Notes: generated from the letters alone by a model not told the origin. A DNA stretch of 64,000 bases from Prostheceraeus crozeri (GCA_907163375.1 CAJQUW010001859.1:806001-870000); one strand, 5' to 3'. Numbered from the stretch's first letter, positions 12,049-22,322 are shown. Numbers and translations: made by a program.

Positions 12049-12753
12049 CACTGTAAACTATAAGCAGCCACTTAACAGACAATTCATCAGCCAAATCAGT
12101 ATTTTCCAAATCAGTATTTTGGCTGATGTTGCGTATACTCAGACAAAATTACTGCTTATCAGACAATTTTTGTCTCATCGTACGCACTCGTATTATTACG
12201 TTTACTGCATATCACACAACTTATGACTAGCACATACAATTCTGTCAAAATTGGATGACATCCTTAAGGATTTTCAATTATACGAATATGCAATGCTTAG
12301 AACTAGTAGGGTTCGTTTTTTAGATCTAGAATCATGGCATTTGCAGTTCTGGATATTTGACATACTGATGCCACACGTTAATTCAGTTTTAACAAAGTTC
12401 TTTACAATTTTTTAAAGGATATTTACTTACCTAAAGTCGCTATATGCCCTGTGAAAGTTGACTAACAAAGCATCAAGTGATACACAATAAGCATTGTTTA
12501 CTAGGCATGCGAGTGTGAGTGAGAGAAAGGGTGAGCTGATGTGGTCAAGAGCGTCGAGCTATAATTCTCTGGTATTGCATCATTTCAGACAATATATTTA
12601 GAAAACTAGACAGTATTGTCTGATATTTTGGCTAGTAATTGTTTGATTGTCTGCTCTGAGCAGTCACATTTGGCTGCCCACTGTCTCATATTATTGTTAG
12701 TTACAATTGTCTGATCATTATGGCTGATAATTGGCTGGTTACAGTTTACAGTG
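12049..12753. mobile_element. MITE with CACTGTAAAC ends and TA duplication
   Basis: Left end CACTGTAAACTATAAGCAGC and, in inverse, right end CACTGTAAACTGTAACCAGC; TA flanks both sides as a possible target duplication. Inside, AGACAATT, CAGCCA and CAGACAA words recur in both orientations near the ends. No coding frame. The TA target site suits a Tc1/mariner-type or related superfamily, but the ends do not decide. Confidence 0.6.
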
Positions 12754-13462
12754 TAGCATCAGTCCATCTTCTGACTTACTCCTACATATTTGGCATTTCC
12801 TAAATATATGGAAATCTCTAATAGGGTTAATCACGCCGCAACTGTGAATTAAAAATTCTATGTCTATGATGAACGCAATATGACATCAACATGTATTTTT
12901 GAGGGCGCGTAAGCGCCTGAAAATGTCCTACATTGTTGAGCGAAAAAATCTATGTTAATACTATTGTGCGTAATTGAAATGGACTGGGTAGCAATGTGGG
13001 AAGAAAGCGGAGAGTAATGCTATGAATACACATGCAGATATGTGGTAACTGAGACTTCTAAAAAAATTTCCATTTCATGTACAACTTTATTTCGCAAAAC
13101 ATCGCTCCAAAAACAATGCATAAAAAAGCACAAAGGAAAAATGCCATCTGAAAATTTTAGAAGATATGCTGATTTCTAAAATATCTTAGACGTGTATTGA
13201 AGCAGATATCATCAATACGAGATACATTGTCTACTTATATTTCTAAATCTATGATGCAATAACATCGAATATTGTTGAATATGTCTAATATCTAGTCAAT
13301 GCAATAAACAATTTAACATTTTCTATGTTAATTCATTGACACAGATTTTAGCATTGAATGAAATGAAGTCGTTTAACAATAGATATCTAACATTACTCTC
13401 TTAACATCTTTTCCGTAGTTTCAATAGATCTTATAAAGAATGACTTTGACGTCATTTTTTGA

Positions 13463-13827
13463 AATTAATGAAATACTATTGTTTTTCAGTCTTTCTGCGC
13501 ACAAAAATTAATTAATAAATTGCATTAAAATATATTTCGCCGGTCAATTGAAAATAGTCAATTGAAATAAAAAGAAATTCTGAGCAAAAATGTTTGGAAA
13601 TCAAATATTAAATCATTTGCTATTATCGATAATAAAATTGATAGTCAGTAATTTTGTAAGGAAATTTCAAATGATTTAGCATTTGATTTCCAAAAATTTT
13701 TGCTTGGGATTTTATTTCTATTTCAATTGATTAGGCCAGACCGGCGAAATATATTTTGATGCAATTTATCAATTAATTTTTGTGCGTAGAAAGACTAAAA
13801 GACTGAAAAACAATATTGTTTCATTAA
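13463..13827. mobile_element. foldback MITE with arms of about 155 bp
   Basis: The left arm (13463-13617) and right arm (13667-13827) are inverted copies with scattered mismatches, joined by about 50 bases. Shared blocks include CTTTCTGCGCACAAAAATTA and AAATATATTTCGCCGGTC. A transcript would form a very long hairpin. No gene inside. Confidence 0.7.
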
Positions 13828-14039
13828 TCTTATCTTTTAACATAACCTTCAACTAGATGTCGCTGATGAGTTACACTTCTATGCCACAGATTTTAATTTC
13901 ATGGATATCTTAGTTACTTATCTCTGTAAATCTATGGCCCGATTCATTGATTTGATCTGTCTTGAATATAATTTGCATTGCAAGTCGCCATGTCCATATT
14001 CAACAATAGCAATGTTAATGCTCGTCTATACTCCTTGAA

Positions 14040-14080
14040 AATGTAGAACTCACTTCGCTCGTTCTACATTTTCAATGTCT
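14040..14080. repeat. short hairpin
   Basis: TGAAAATGTAGAACTCACTT is followed by CGCTCGTTCTACATTTTCA; the arms pair over about 16 bases. No further structure around it. Confidence 0.5.
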
Positions 14081-14216
14081 TATAGGCATTCTATTAACAT
14101 TGCTTAAATGGCAGTTTGTACATTTCTCACATTGAAATCTCATATGGCATTTCTAAATTGTTGTCTTCTTTTTTCCACATTATACAGCCATATTACTGCA
14201 CTTATTCCCAGTACTC

Positions 14217-14432
14217 CTAGAATTGTATCTCCATCTTCTTCATTTCCCTTTGTACATTCTCCAACTCCCCGCTCATGTATAAAGACCGCGCATTCCAAGT
14301 GGCAATACTGATGTGAGGTTTTCGCTTAATGACAATCGAAGCAGTCTCACTACTCCTCCTGCCGGACGCAGCATTTTGAAAGGCGGCCACACTTGCCTTG
14401 TCACAAGTCGTCATTGGGTTGAGAGGTTTCAC
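14217..14432 (-). pseudogene. LINE fragment: start of an APE-type endonuclease
   Basis: The C-terminal part of this leftward frame, ISIATWNARSLYMSGELEN followed by VQREM, matches the beginning of the apurinic-endonuclease domain of non-LTR retrotransposons (usual pattern ATWNVRTL...GKLENV..EM). The N-terminal 35 residues look like the linker before it. The frame stops before the catalytic core, and no reverse transcriptase follows on this strand, so only the 5' edge of a LINE is left. Such 5' fragments are less common than 3' fragments. Confidence 0.6.
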
Positions 14433-15132
14433 AGCCTACAGCGTCACCTGTCAGCTCCTCCTCCCTAGTGAGCTTGCCACCTTGGTCCGCGGCTGCTTAT
14501 TTAATTCACAGCTAACCTCCATTTCTGAATGCCATTCCACTATCCGCCATCTGTGGACGCACCATATACCAGTTGCTCTGGTTCCCTATGATGTAGGGGG
14601 GGGGGGTCAAAAGTAACATTAATAAAAAGACATGTACATGTGCATGCGGATGGTAATGAAAAATAGCTCATTTTGAAATATTAGAGGAATATCTGCTTCG
14701 CATAGCCTGTGTATTTGATATGGCCCATCGAAGAATTGTATTCCATAAACAATGTGTGTGTGGCTGAAAATTTCTTAGTTGCTGCGAGAGCGAATAAAAA
14801 TTTTAGGGGGCTCATGCCCTTCCTATCCTCCCCCCTGTTTCCGTGTGCCTGGGGTCATTGCTTAATGTGAATCATAGTAATCTTATACAGTGGCAACTTT
14901 GATGAGATTGTCTATGACTGGAGGCAGATGTTTATAATCGTAAACAATGCAAACACGTCTGTCCACGATATAAATGCGGCATGAGTATAGTCTTGATGAG
15001 TATAGAGGGTGGAAATATATTGATGAACCCCGATGGCTTTAGCACGATTTTCAGTAAGTTAAGAAGAAGAAGTTGAACTACATTGATTGATGGGTGACAC
15101 GCATTTAAATAGATAAATTTTGCTTTTGACAA

Positions 15133-15770
15133 GTGCAATTGATATCCAAATATTATGCAATTGCGGACAAATGCCGCAATGCAAATGAGACAAGACATCG
15201 AACAGAGAATAGTTCAATAACGTCACGGAAAAGAAGCGGTTATGTTACAGTATATTCAGGACTTTCAAGTCACATTCGAAAACATAAATGCTGCGAAGAC
15301 ATACTGTTGAGAATTTATGACGAGTCTGAATTGCACTGTGGCGAAAAAGATGATGATCCATAAATTTACAATCGAATATCAATCGTAAATCTTCTGAAAG
15401 AACAGAGAAGGTGAAGACATCCTCTGAAGCGATGAAGACAATGGAAGAAAATCTGGAAAGAGCTTCTTCGAATCGTTGCAAGCAATCCTTGAGAAGATGT
15501 GGTTCCTATAGAAACTTCAATGCAGTCATACAATCATAACAGACAAAATTTCATGCCGAACGTAGTAGTGAGCTCGGATTTCATCTTCAACCTATTGATG
15601 ATTGTCTTTTTAATACTCCACCTGCTCTATTCGAAGCAGAGAGAGTTCTTTCCACTGCAAGTGTTCTTTTAAGAAAGTTTCACACTACACAGACAGTGAA
15701 GCAAGGCACTATTGTGTTTCATTCGCTCAGACATTCATCAGAAAGAAAACCATTGTAATTCAGGATTGTG
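15133..15770 (+). pseudogene. possible hAT transposase remnant
   Basis: Near 15240-15300 the frame reads YVTVYSGLSSHIRKHKC, resembling the second half of a BED zinc finger (S-x-L-x-x-H-x-x-x-H). Near 15630-15750 a different frame reads ALFEAERVLSTASVLLRKF and then QGTIVFHSLRHS, resembling the C-terminal hAT dimerisation region (E-x-x-FS-x-A-S...L). The middle is missing and the frames differ, so if real it is a heavily decayed and internally deleted copy. Each similarity is weak alone. Confidence 0.35.
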
Positions 15771-15924
15771 ACCACATGCTTTTTTAACATGCGCACTCAT
15801 ATGCGTAGATTTCCTCAAGAAAATAAGTTATAATATCCAATTTAGAACCGTTAATACCGGCAATGCCGCTTTCATTAGTGCTCAAATAACGAAATACCGG
15901 TATTACGACTCCTAACTACGAGTA

Positions 15925-16909
15925 CACTGTAAATCGCTGAATACGGAAATTACATATAAATATAATTATATCAAAATCACATACAATTTGAACTAACATC
16001 TGATACGAGATTCTCGTATGCTTACAGAGATCTGGTATGTTTTTCATACGAAATCTCACTTGCTTTCGTATGTGATTGGTATGCAGCGATACGAACTATT
16101 CTATCTGTGATTGGCTGTTTCACACTGAAATACAAGTTGGTGGTATGCTTTATATACGAGACCCGATGCAAAATCATCCTCATTCGTATGCCTCTGGTAT
16201 GTAGAGCTTTGCGTCAAATAGCAAAAAATATATGTTGCATACTACTGTCAAATAACCTTTTTCAGTAATACCAGTCGTGAATATTTCTTTTTGATAGTGC
16301 AGTATTTAACTAGATTAGTTTTATTGTGAATTTTATGTTCCACGAGTATGTCGTCGATGCTACTTGTCTAGCAACATTAACAGGACGCTCAGTTAGCTCT
16401 ACTTTATGAACGAAGATGATTAACATCAATTCATCCAAGCGATGTTTTTCGTGCAATCATGTTGACTTTTATACATCAAAGATAGCTATTTTTGCGTTCA
16501 TGAATTATAATGTGTTTATTTCGGATTGATAATATGCTCAATTTCAAAATTACATAATGCATAATTGGTGATGGTTGAATACCCAGTGATTATTTATGAG
16601 ATGCCTTAGACTTACATGTATTAAAATCGAATTCAGTATTGAAAGTATGACTCTTATATGTCATTATCTCACCACTTGCAAAACAGTAGTAACATTAGAG
16701 TGATCTTTATTGACAAAAGGCCTTACATCAACATACTTTAGACATCATTGATGCTTTCTTTTAACATTGTGCTGATATGGCTTTAGTATGTAAAGCCTAC
16801 CACACTTGAAATAACATACGAATACCATACAAATAGATACATACATATGTCAAAAAAATATTTTGGTGTGCATCCTTCGTACGTGATTGGTTTTGCGCGA
16901 TTTACAGTG
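15925..16909. mobile_element. possible MITE with CACTGTAAATCGC ends
   Basis: A 13-base perfect terminal inverted match (CACTGTAAATCGC) bounds 985 bases that contain many CATACGAA/TTCGTATG words in both orientations, including a near-palindrome around 15990-16080. It shares the CACTGTAAA start with the element at 12049. The TA target duplication is seen on the left only. No transposase. Confidence 0.4.
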
Positions 16910-17071
16910 TCAGCTCTAAGCAAGATATCTCTCAATAAGCAGATCTTTATTTACAGTGAACGAAATTGTGAACATTATGGTAAATGTGTCATGTATGTTT
17001 TTGAAATGGATTCTATAATGCATCCTATGATTATTATTTTGATTTTATGAATTCATCTCTGACTTTAATAG

Positions 17072-17181
17072 GAATGGCAAGACTCACGTCTGAAATGGAA
17101 TCCCCGGGAAGAGGGCATTGTTAGTGGAATGAGAACAGATCCAGACAAAATATGGATTCCAGATTTTGAACCTTACAATGG
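17072..17181 (+). CDS. ligand-gated ion channel, exon with the W-D-RL-W and WxPD motifs
   Basis: 110-base exon bounded by GACTTTAATAG and GTAAGA. It encodes EWQDSRLKWNPREEGI followed by KIWIPDFEPYN, the two most recognisable stretches of the pentameric ligand-gated channel ectodomain: W-x-D-x-R-L-x-W, and loop A with W-x-P-D-x-x-x-Y-N. It ends in phase 2 (GG) and the next coding exon, at 44900, starts with the completing C, giving Gly. The intron between them is about 27.7 kb and contains the 20.5-kb Polinton-like insertion. This is the strongest evidence for a host gene in the window. Confidence 0.8.
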
Positions 17182-18242
17182 GTAAGAAGCGTATTTCCAA
17201 TGTACTTATCCAACATATGTAGGAGATATGTGAGAATTTCTTCAGACTTTGTAAGTAGGCCTAATATAGCTTATTTGTAGAAATATGTGAAGAGGCCTTG
17301 TTCATATGATAATTTGAAAGTCTTCACTGGTGCGATCGAAGCAAAATTGAGTATTCCTCCGAAGGTTTCTGTCCATTAATGATAATTTGACAGAGTGCGT
17401 CATAGGAGGCATTTTTCTTACTTTTTGTTAAAGGAATCGCAAACGCATCAGACCACATTTATACCTTAACTAACTTTGTGTTGTGCAAGATGATGATTTG
17501 ACATAATCATGACCAACAGTTGTTTTAGATTTCTTCAAATTTAGACAAATGGCATAGATTTGAAATTTCTGTTTCAATACATAAAGTGAAAAAATCAGGA
17601 AAACAAGCGTTTGAAAATTGAGCAGAATGAATGTCATTTTATAAGTTGTTATGTGGATGAGGACATTTCTTTAACGGCCATGGTTCCAACTAATAAATCA
17701 GGCTAAAATTTTGACCTCTTACATCTGAATATTCCAAAATGTATAGATATTTTCAAAAATTCATGAGATAGCAATTAAAGTCATGTGAGGTAAATCACGT
17801 ATCACGAATAAGGGAGCCTTAGGTTTTACGTAAATTTGACAACTATTTCATACATTGACTGAATGTTCATAAGGCTTTCATCTGATGCGCGTTGCAATAT
17901 TTTTCACCACACCTAATACTTTGCTATTAAAAGTGCCTCCTAGGAGGTATTTTTGTAAGGGAAGATCATTATCACATTTAGGCTTTATTGCCAACACAAA
18001 AATGATCTTTTATTAAACAGACAGTGTTGTAGACGTCAATTTAGATGTAAAAGTATCAACTGATCAGTCATTTTGTTTTTTTATAATGAATGAAACTGAC
18101 ATTGCTGAATTAGAATAACACGCATGTCGAGTGATCAGACGACAAAATATTTCTAAAATGGAGTTTTTCCGACAATAGACGGCTGCGAAAAAGAGTTAAG
18201 TAGTTTGCGAAATTAAGTAGTTTCGAAGGAATTCTTTAAAGA
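17182..18242. other. intron sequence left of the large insertion
   Basis: No gene seen. A short word resembling CCTAGGAGGTATTTTTGT recurs near 17403 and 17935, and again right of the insertion near 38830, so this intron may contain an old dispersed repeat that the insertion split. Confidence 0.4.
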
Positions 18243-18248
18243 ACCCTT
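18243..18248. repeat. 6-bp target site duplication, left
   Basis: ACCCTT directly before the outermost base of the left terminal repeat; the same six bases follow the right terminal repeat at 38769-38774. Six-base duplications are the rule for Polinton-type integrases. Confidence 0.85.
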
Positions 18249-19800
18249 AGTAGTAAGTAAAACTCCACTTCTGGATAGCGCAAGATGGCCGCCATCGCTG
18301 ACGTCCCCCCCCCTCTGGCACGGCAGAGTGTCGTGGTCGGCCGCCGTGGTGCTTCGGGTCTGAGTCCCCCCCCCTCTGGAACGACAGAGGTTGTGGTCTG
18401 TCGTGGTGTGCCGGCCAGGTGGGTTCACGTTCACAACATGTTCGCTGACTCCCCCCCCTCTGCAACGACAGAGTGTGAGACTCGGGTGAGTTGGTCCGAC
18501 CGCCTGGTTGACGTGGGCGACCGTCTAGGTTGACGTGGGCGACCGCCAGGATTAGTCTTGAGGCTATAGTGTGTGATGTTTTTCGTGCAATCTGCTGAAT
18601 GTTGGGTTGTAAAATGGGTTGTTTCGAGTGGAAGGAGTGGTCGGATGAGAAAACGGAGGTCGGATTCGTATTCAGCGTGAAATTCTGCATCGGTAGGGTG
18701 AGTTTCAAGTCAATCGGTGAGAAAAAATTTTCAACATTTTTCGAAAAACGACAGAGTTAGAATTTGGGACGTTTTGGTGTGTAGCGTCAAAACGAAGCAT
18801 CGGATGAGAAAACGGAGGTCAGATTCGGATTCAGCGTGAAATTCTGCATCGGTAGGGTGAGTTTCAAGTCAATCGGAGAGAAAAAATTTTCAACATTTTT
18901 CGAAAAACGACAGAGTTAGAATTTGGGACGTTTTGGTGTGTAGCGTCAAAACGAAGCATCGGATGAGAAAACGGAGGTCAGATTCGGATTCAGCGTGAAA
19001 TTCTGCATCGGTAGGGTGAGTTTCAAGTCAATCGGTGAGAAAAAATTTTCAACATTTTTCGAAAAACGACAGAGTTAGAATTTGGGACGTTTTGGTGTGT
19101 AGCGTCAAAACGAAGCATCGGATGAGAAAACGGAGGTCAGATTCGGATTCAGCGTGAAATTCTGCATCGGTAGGGTGAGTTTCAAGTCAATCGGAGAGAA
19201 AAAATTTTCGGCTGACGTCCCCCCCCCTGGACAGCTTGCTTCGATTTTGGCTTCCAGTGGACGGATTTTGTCGTGCGATAGCTCGTTTGAAAGCTAAGAG
19301 TGAGACAAATTCAGTGAAAGAATCGGCTTGTTCCTATCTGTCTTCGTTCAAAAGTTAGAGCGGTTACAAGATTTTAGGTCGGAGCTCGCTTACTTGAAAA
19401 AATCCTAAGTGTCAGAGTGACTTTGTATGGGTAAAATTTTGAAAATTTTCCAAAGTGTGGAATTTCGACCTGGGACCGTCACCAAAACATTTTTCATCAA
19501 ATTCTGAAATTTCACTGACCTCCCCCCCCCCTCTGGACAGCTTGCTTCGATTTTGGCTTCCAGTGGATGGATTTTGTCGTGCGATAGCTCGTTTGAAAGC
19601 TAAGAGTGAGACAAATTCAGTGAAAGAATCGGCTTGTTCCTATCTGTCTTCATTTAGATGTGAGACGCCATTTAAGATTTTGGGACATTGGCGAAAAACG
19701 ACAGAGTTAGAATTTGGGACGTTTTGGGCTGTAGCTTCAAAACGAAGCATCGGATTGGAAAACGGAGGCCAGATTTGGAATCAGCTTGATGTTATTGTCC
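18249..19800. repeat. left terminal inverted repeat of the provirus
   Basis: The outer part matches the right end in inverse almost base for base. It contains three poly-C modules (runs at 18305, 18366 and 18451), each followed by a CTCTG...CAGAG mini-hairpin, then four tandem units of about 159 bases starting near 18642, 18801, 18960 and 19119, then segments with further poly-C runs (near 19219 and 19521) that correspond to the inner part of the right repeat. Inner boundary approximate. Confidence 0.85.
18642..19277. repeat. 159-bp tandem array, about four units, in the left terminal repeat
   Basis: CGGATGAGAAAACGGAGGTC recurs at 18642, 18801, 18960 and 19119, i.e. every 159-160 bases, with near-identical intervening sequence. 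The right terminal repeat holds only about two such units, so copy number differs between the ends. Confidence 0.85.
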
Positions 19801-19846
19801 AATGAGGATCATCATCCAATGAGAATCAAGCATTTCTTTATAAATA
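19798..19846 (+). promoter_or_regulatory. promoter of the left rightward gene cluster
   Basis: Two CCAAT boxes in the same orientation (CCAATGAGGA near 19799 and CCAATGAGAA at 19816) are followed by TATAAATA at 19839-19846, about 85 bases before the first ATG at 19929. The same CCAAT-CCAAT-TATA order is found in the leftward promoter at 32654-32699. Confidence 0.75.
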
Positions 19847-19928
19847 GCGAGCCTTCCACAGTGAATCACACGAGTGACGGACGCACATTTTCTCTCTCCC
19901 TAGTTCCCTGTTCTATTATCCAACTAAA

Positions 19929-20704
19929 ATGGTAAGTCGCTACTTCCCTCCCTCTCCTCCCTTGAACGTAGACTTAATACAATCTTATTTCATTTTCAGG
20001 CATCTACTCCATCTGCTGCACTAGTAGGACAAAATGGCGGTCAAACGTTACAAGGTTCGCTACGGTCAGATCATCTACAACTGAGGCCAGTGGAAGAAAC
20101 AACCAAGGTACATAATCCTACACCGCTACAGCGTAAATTTAAACAAGCCTTGCGTTATGATGATCATAGCGTAGTACTCCAAACGGGAATGCTCCCTTCC
20201 ACGGATGTCAAGATAATGCACAATCAGTATGGGGACTACATACTGATCCCCGTGAGTCCGTACATTCGCCACCAACTTGATGTTATTGAGGAGTACGTGA
20301 CATTAAATATGGACATTCCTACTCCTCTTGCTCAAGAGTGGAAGGCTAGAGATGACAAGGATACTCCCTATAGAAAGATTTGGGATGGTAATCACATTTG
20401 CCTACCGGTATCACATTGGTGTACTTACTATAAGAAGGATGGAGATCATTCAATACCCATCAGATGTGATGAGCTCGGAGAAGGTACTTGGGATATCCTT
20501 TTCAAAGTGAATGGGCTATATTATGGTCGACACAAGGATAATAAAATAGCCTCTCTCTCCATGCATATGGAATCCATCCTATATATTCCGAAACCACCCA
20601 ACGTGGACGACATAATTGATCAAATCCTTAACAGCAGTGGTACGAAGCGCAAGTCGGAGAAGAATGCTACATCAAAACGCAAATCAAAGAAGGAGAATTG
20701 CTAG
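19929..20704 (+). CDS. first gene of the rightward cluster, unknown; short intron after the ATG
   Basis: The open part from 20000 encodes about 235 residues ending in a lysine-rich tail (KRKSEKNATSKRKSKKENC) that looks like a nuclear targeting region. The only upstream ATG in a good context, at 19929-19931, is followed directly by a GTAAGT donor, and an acceptor TTTTCAG lies at 19993-19999, so translation probably starts there across a 68-base intron (19932-19999). The central region has a W-D-x-L-F-x-V-N-G-L-Y-x-G-x-H-K block. I recall similar proteins near the start of related elements but know no function; a single-strand-DNA-binding or early regulatory role is only a guess. Part of the provirus. 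Confidence 0.6.
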
Positions 20705-20740
20705 TCCTTTCCTAACTCTACCCTATGACAATTCGCTTAT

Positions 20741-20864
20741 GTGCTTTGAGTGTCGTAGACGTGGTCTTATTAGATACATTTTACTTCTTCGTTGCCATCA
20801 TATCATTTGTGTATTTTGTCGTGAAAAGCATCGATGTAATTCTTCATTTTGTAATATGTTATAG
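20741..20864 (+). CDS. 41-residue RING-like mini-protein of the provirus
   Basis: From MCFECRRRG the spacing is C-x2-C, eleven or more residues, then LRCHHIICVFC (C-x-H-x2-C-x2-C) and a final RCNSSFC, which follows the order of a RING finger. It is far shorter than usual RING proteins and could be a cut-down E3 ligase partner or an exon of a larger product. A second, longer RING protein is encoded at 21948-22271. Confidence 0.45.
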
Positions 20865-20916
20865 AACGTTTCCTTAGATGTGTAAATTTCCGTTTTAGGC
20901 TTCTATCATCATTTTT

Positions 20917-21447
20917 ATGGATTGTGAGGGTGAACCTGTACAGGAGCTCAGTGCTATTGCTATGAACAATTGGACATATCAGATTGTTAGTGTCTATCAT
21001 CAACATGCCAACTGCGATCCCAATGTTGATCAATGGGTGAGAAAACACATTCATGGACTTAATCTGAAATATTTGCAAGACTATGGCTTTTCTTGTGAAA
21101 GTGCTCTTCTTATTGACTTTAAACGATGGTTAGCTGCTTTCAATGTTATACGCATCTTTTGTAATAATCCTGGTAAGGAGAGGAAAGTATTTCCCAATCT
21201 AATCATTGATGATATTTTGTTCCCGCCTTGGGATAGTAGAGTGAATCAACATTATCATGAAGTCACGAAACGTTTTAAGGATTTGTGTGTTCCTATTTTG
21301 TCTGTTCGTTGTAGTAGCTACGTTCATAACCAATGCTTCTTTCCTCCTTACCTCAACACTGCCAAAGTCCTGTATGGTTATCATTGCTCGCTGTATGATA
21401 GTTATCAGCTGTATCTATTTTATCTCTTTCAAACCATTGATTTATAA
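20917..21447 (+). CDS. DEDDh exonuclease-like protein of the provirus
   Basis: 176 residues. The start MDCEGEPVQELSAIAM supplies the D-x-E of an exonuclease I motif, aspartates occur in the middle (LIIDDILF), and near the C-terminus HCSLYD fits the H-x4-D of the DEDDh exonuclease III motif. This suggests a 3'-5' exonuclease of the DnaQ/RNase-H-like fold. The central ExoII motif is not clear, so activity is uncertain. In Polintons such a domain is normally part of the family-B polymerase; here it stands alone and no polymerase core was recognised. A polyadenylation-like AATAAA follows at about 21469. Confidence 0.5.
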   Translation: MDCEGEPVQELSAIAMNNWTYQIVSVYHQHANCDPNVDQWVRKHIHGLNLKYLQDYGFSCESALLIDFKRWLAAFNVIRIFCNNPGKERKVFPNLIIDDILFPPWDSRVNQHYHEVTKRFKDLCVPILSVRCSSYVHNQCFFPPYLNTAKVLYGYHCSLYDSYQLYLFYLFQTIDL

Positions 21448-21534
21448 TGCATGCTTGTTACCGTTATTCAATAAATGTTACTATGAGAAGAGTTGTTGTT
21501 TTCATGCAATGGATGGGTTAGATAAAGGGCGATC

Positions 21535-21945
21535 ATGTCTTTCTCAAACGACTGCGGAACATTACGTTTTCATAGGCAAAGTTTAAAAGGAGCTGTTCAA
21601 GATTATGTGATAAAATTTCATAAAGATGAGACCGACATCAAAGCAGTGGTCGATGATGCTAGCACTCTTTTTCTAGAATTAATGAATACATTCTCTGATA
21701 GCATTATCATGGCGCGATTAGTTGCGAAAATTAAGTTTAGTCATTTTGGAAAGCAAGAGGTGGAAAGTCGCTCTTTCCATTTTGCTTCTTACTCAATGGA
21801 AGTGGTAGATCACCCCCAAGAATTTTTTAAAAGACATATGATAAAAATTGCTGAACGTCTTAACGCATTTAACCATCATGGTAGCAGTCTAGTGATTGAA
21901 GCGATTTCAGATATTCACATTCAACTTTCCATAAAGAAAAATTGA
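21535..21945 (+). CDS. polymerase-N-terminus-like protein of the provirus
   Basis: 136 residues. The C-terminal half (EFFKRHMIKIAERLNAF, then HHGSSLVIEAI and HIQLSI) resembles the region of Polinton-like DNA polymerases with the pattern ...L..F...GSGW.l..I..l.i.i, which in those proteins precedes the N-x-D-x-x-CF block. A fuller version of the same region is found in the leftward gene at 31180-32547, so this may be a duplicated stand-alone module. The start ATG follows GGGCGATC. Function unknown. Confidence 0.45.
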   Translation: MSFSNDCGTLRFHRQSLKGAVQDYVIKFHKDETDIKAVVDDASTLFLELMNTFSDSIIMARLVAKIKFSHFGKQEVESRSFHFASYSMEVVDHPQEFFKRHMIKIAERLNAFNHHGSSLVIEAISDIHIQLSIKKN

Positions 21946-21947
21946 AA

Positions 21948-22271
21948 ATGCAGTGGTACTTGATTGTAGCACAACTGGTTTTCGAGCTATGTCTGCTCAC
22001 TCTCGAAGTATATTCCTTCTGTACATGCGTCTATTATTTAGAAAAGGCTAGCAAATTCATATCTTCAAAAAGACTTGATATAGACATCAGTAACGGTGAA
22101 ACTATGTGTTGCGATGTATGTAAGCGAAAGGATGGAAATGAAAAGCGCATCTTCAAGAGATGTAAGCATGCTTTTTGTCAACGCTGTTTCATACGTAATT
22201 GCATTCAACTTTGCCAATGTAACCACTGTGATATTGCTCATTTCGAGTGTCACTTATGTCGCAATAGTTAG
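21948..22271 (+). CDS. membrane-anchored RING-finger protein of the provirus
   Basis: About 108 residues. An N-terminal hydrophobic segment (roughly residues 4-30, MQWYLIVAQLVFELCLL onwards) is followed by CCDVCKRK, then RCKHAFCQRC and CQCNHC, matching C-x2-C ... C-x-H-x2-C-x2-C ... C-x2-C. That is a RING finger, so an E3 ubiquitin ligase tethered to a membrane is likely. Large DNA viruses often use such proteins against host surface or antiviral proteins; here that is inference. It begins only a few bases after the previous stop. Confidence 0.6.
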   Translation: MQWYLIVAQLVFELCLLTLEVYSFCTCVYYLEKASKFISSKRLDIDISNGETMCCDVCKRKDGNEKRIFKRCKHAFCQRCFIRNCIQLCQCNHCDIAHFECHLCRNS

Positions 22272-22322
22272 TACCTATGAAAATGTGGTAAAGATAGGTT
22301 TTAGCAAAGACTAACACGGAAA

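Larger units (their letters stand above)
11004..17071. other. intron of the channel gene; unassigned parts
   Basis: Besides the elements listed separately, 12760-13460, 14440-15130 and 16910-17071 contain no gene, RNA or repeat that I recognise. Confidence 0.45.

Noticed and set aside
18305-18470. CRISPR-like spaced repeats at the poly-C modules
   Set aside because: Eukaryotic context, repeats are homopolymer runs with a short hairpin, spacing is irregular and spacers are shared between the element ends.
18247-18708. 153-codon leftward open frame (and its mirror at 38310-38780)
   Set aside because: It lies wholly in the terminal inverted repeat, spans the 159-bp units and poly-C modules, and the same text appears at the other end in the mirrored orientation. 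It is a by-product of the repeat, not a gene.
19455-19805. 116-codon rightward open frame in the left terminal region
   Set aside because: Consists of the poly-C-separated repeat units of the terminal repeat and ends where the promoter begins; no domain.
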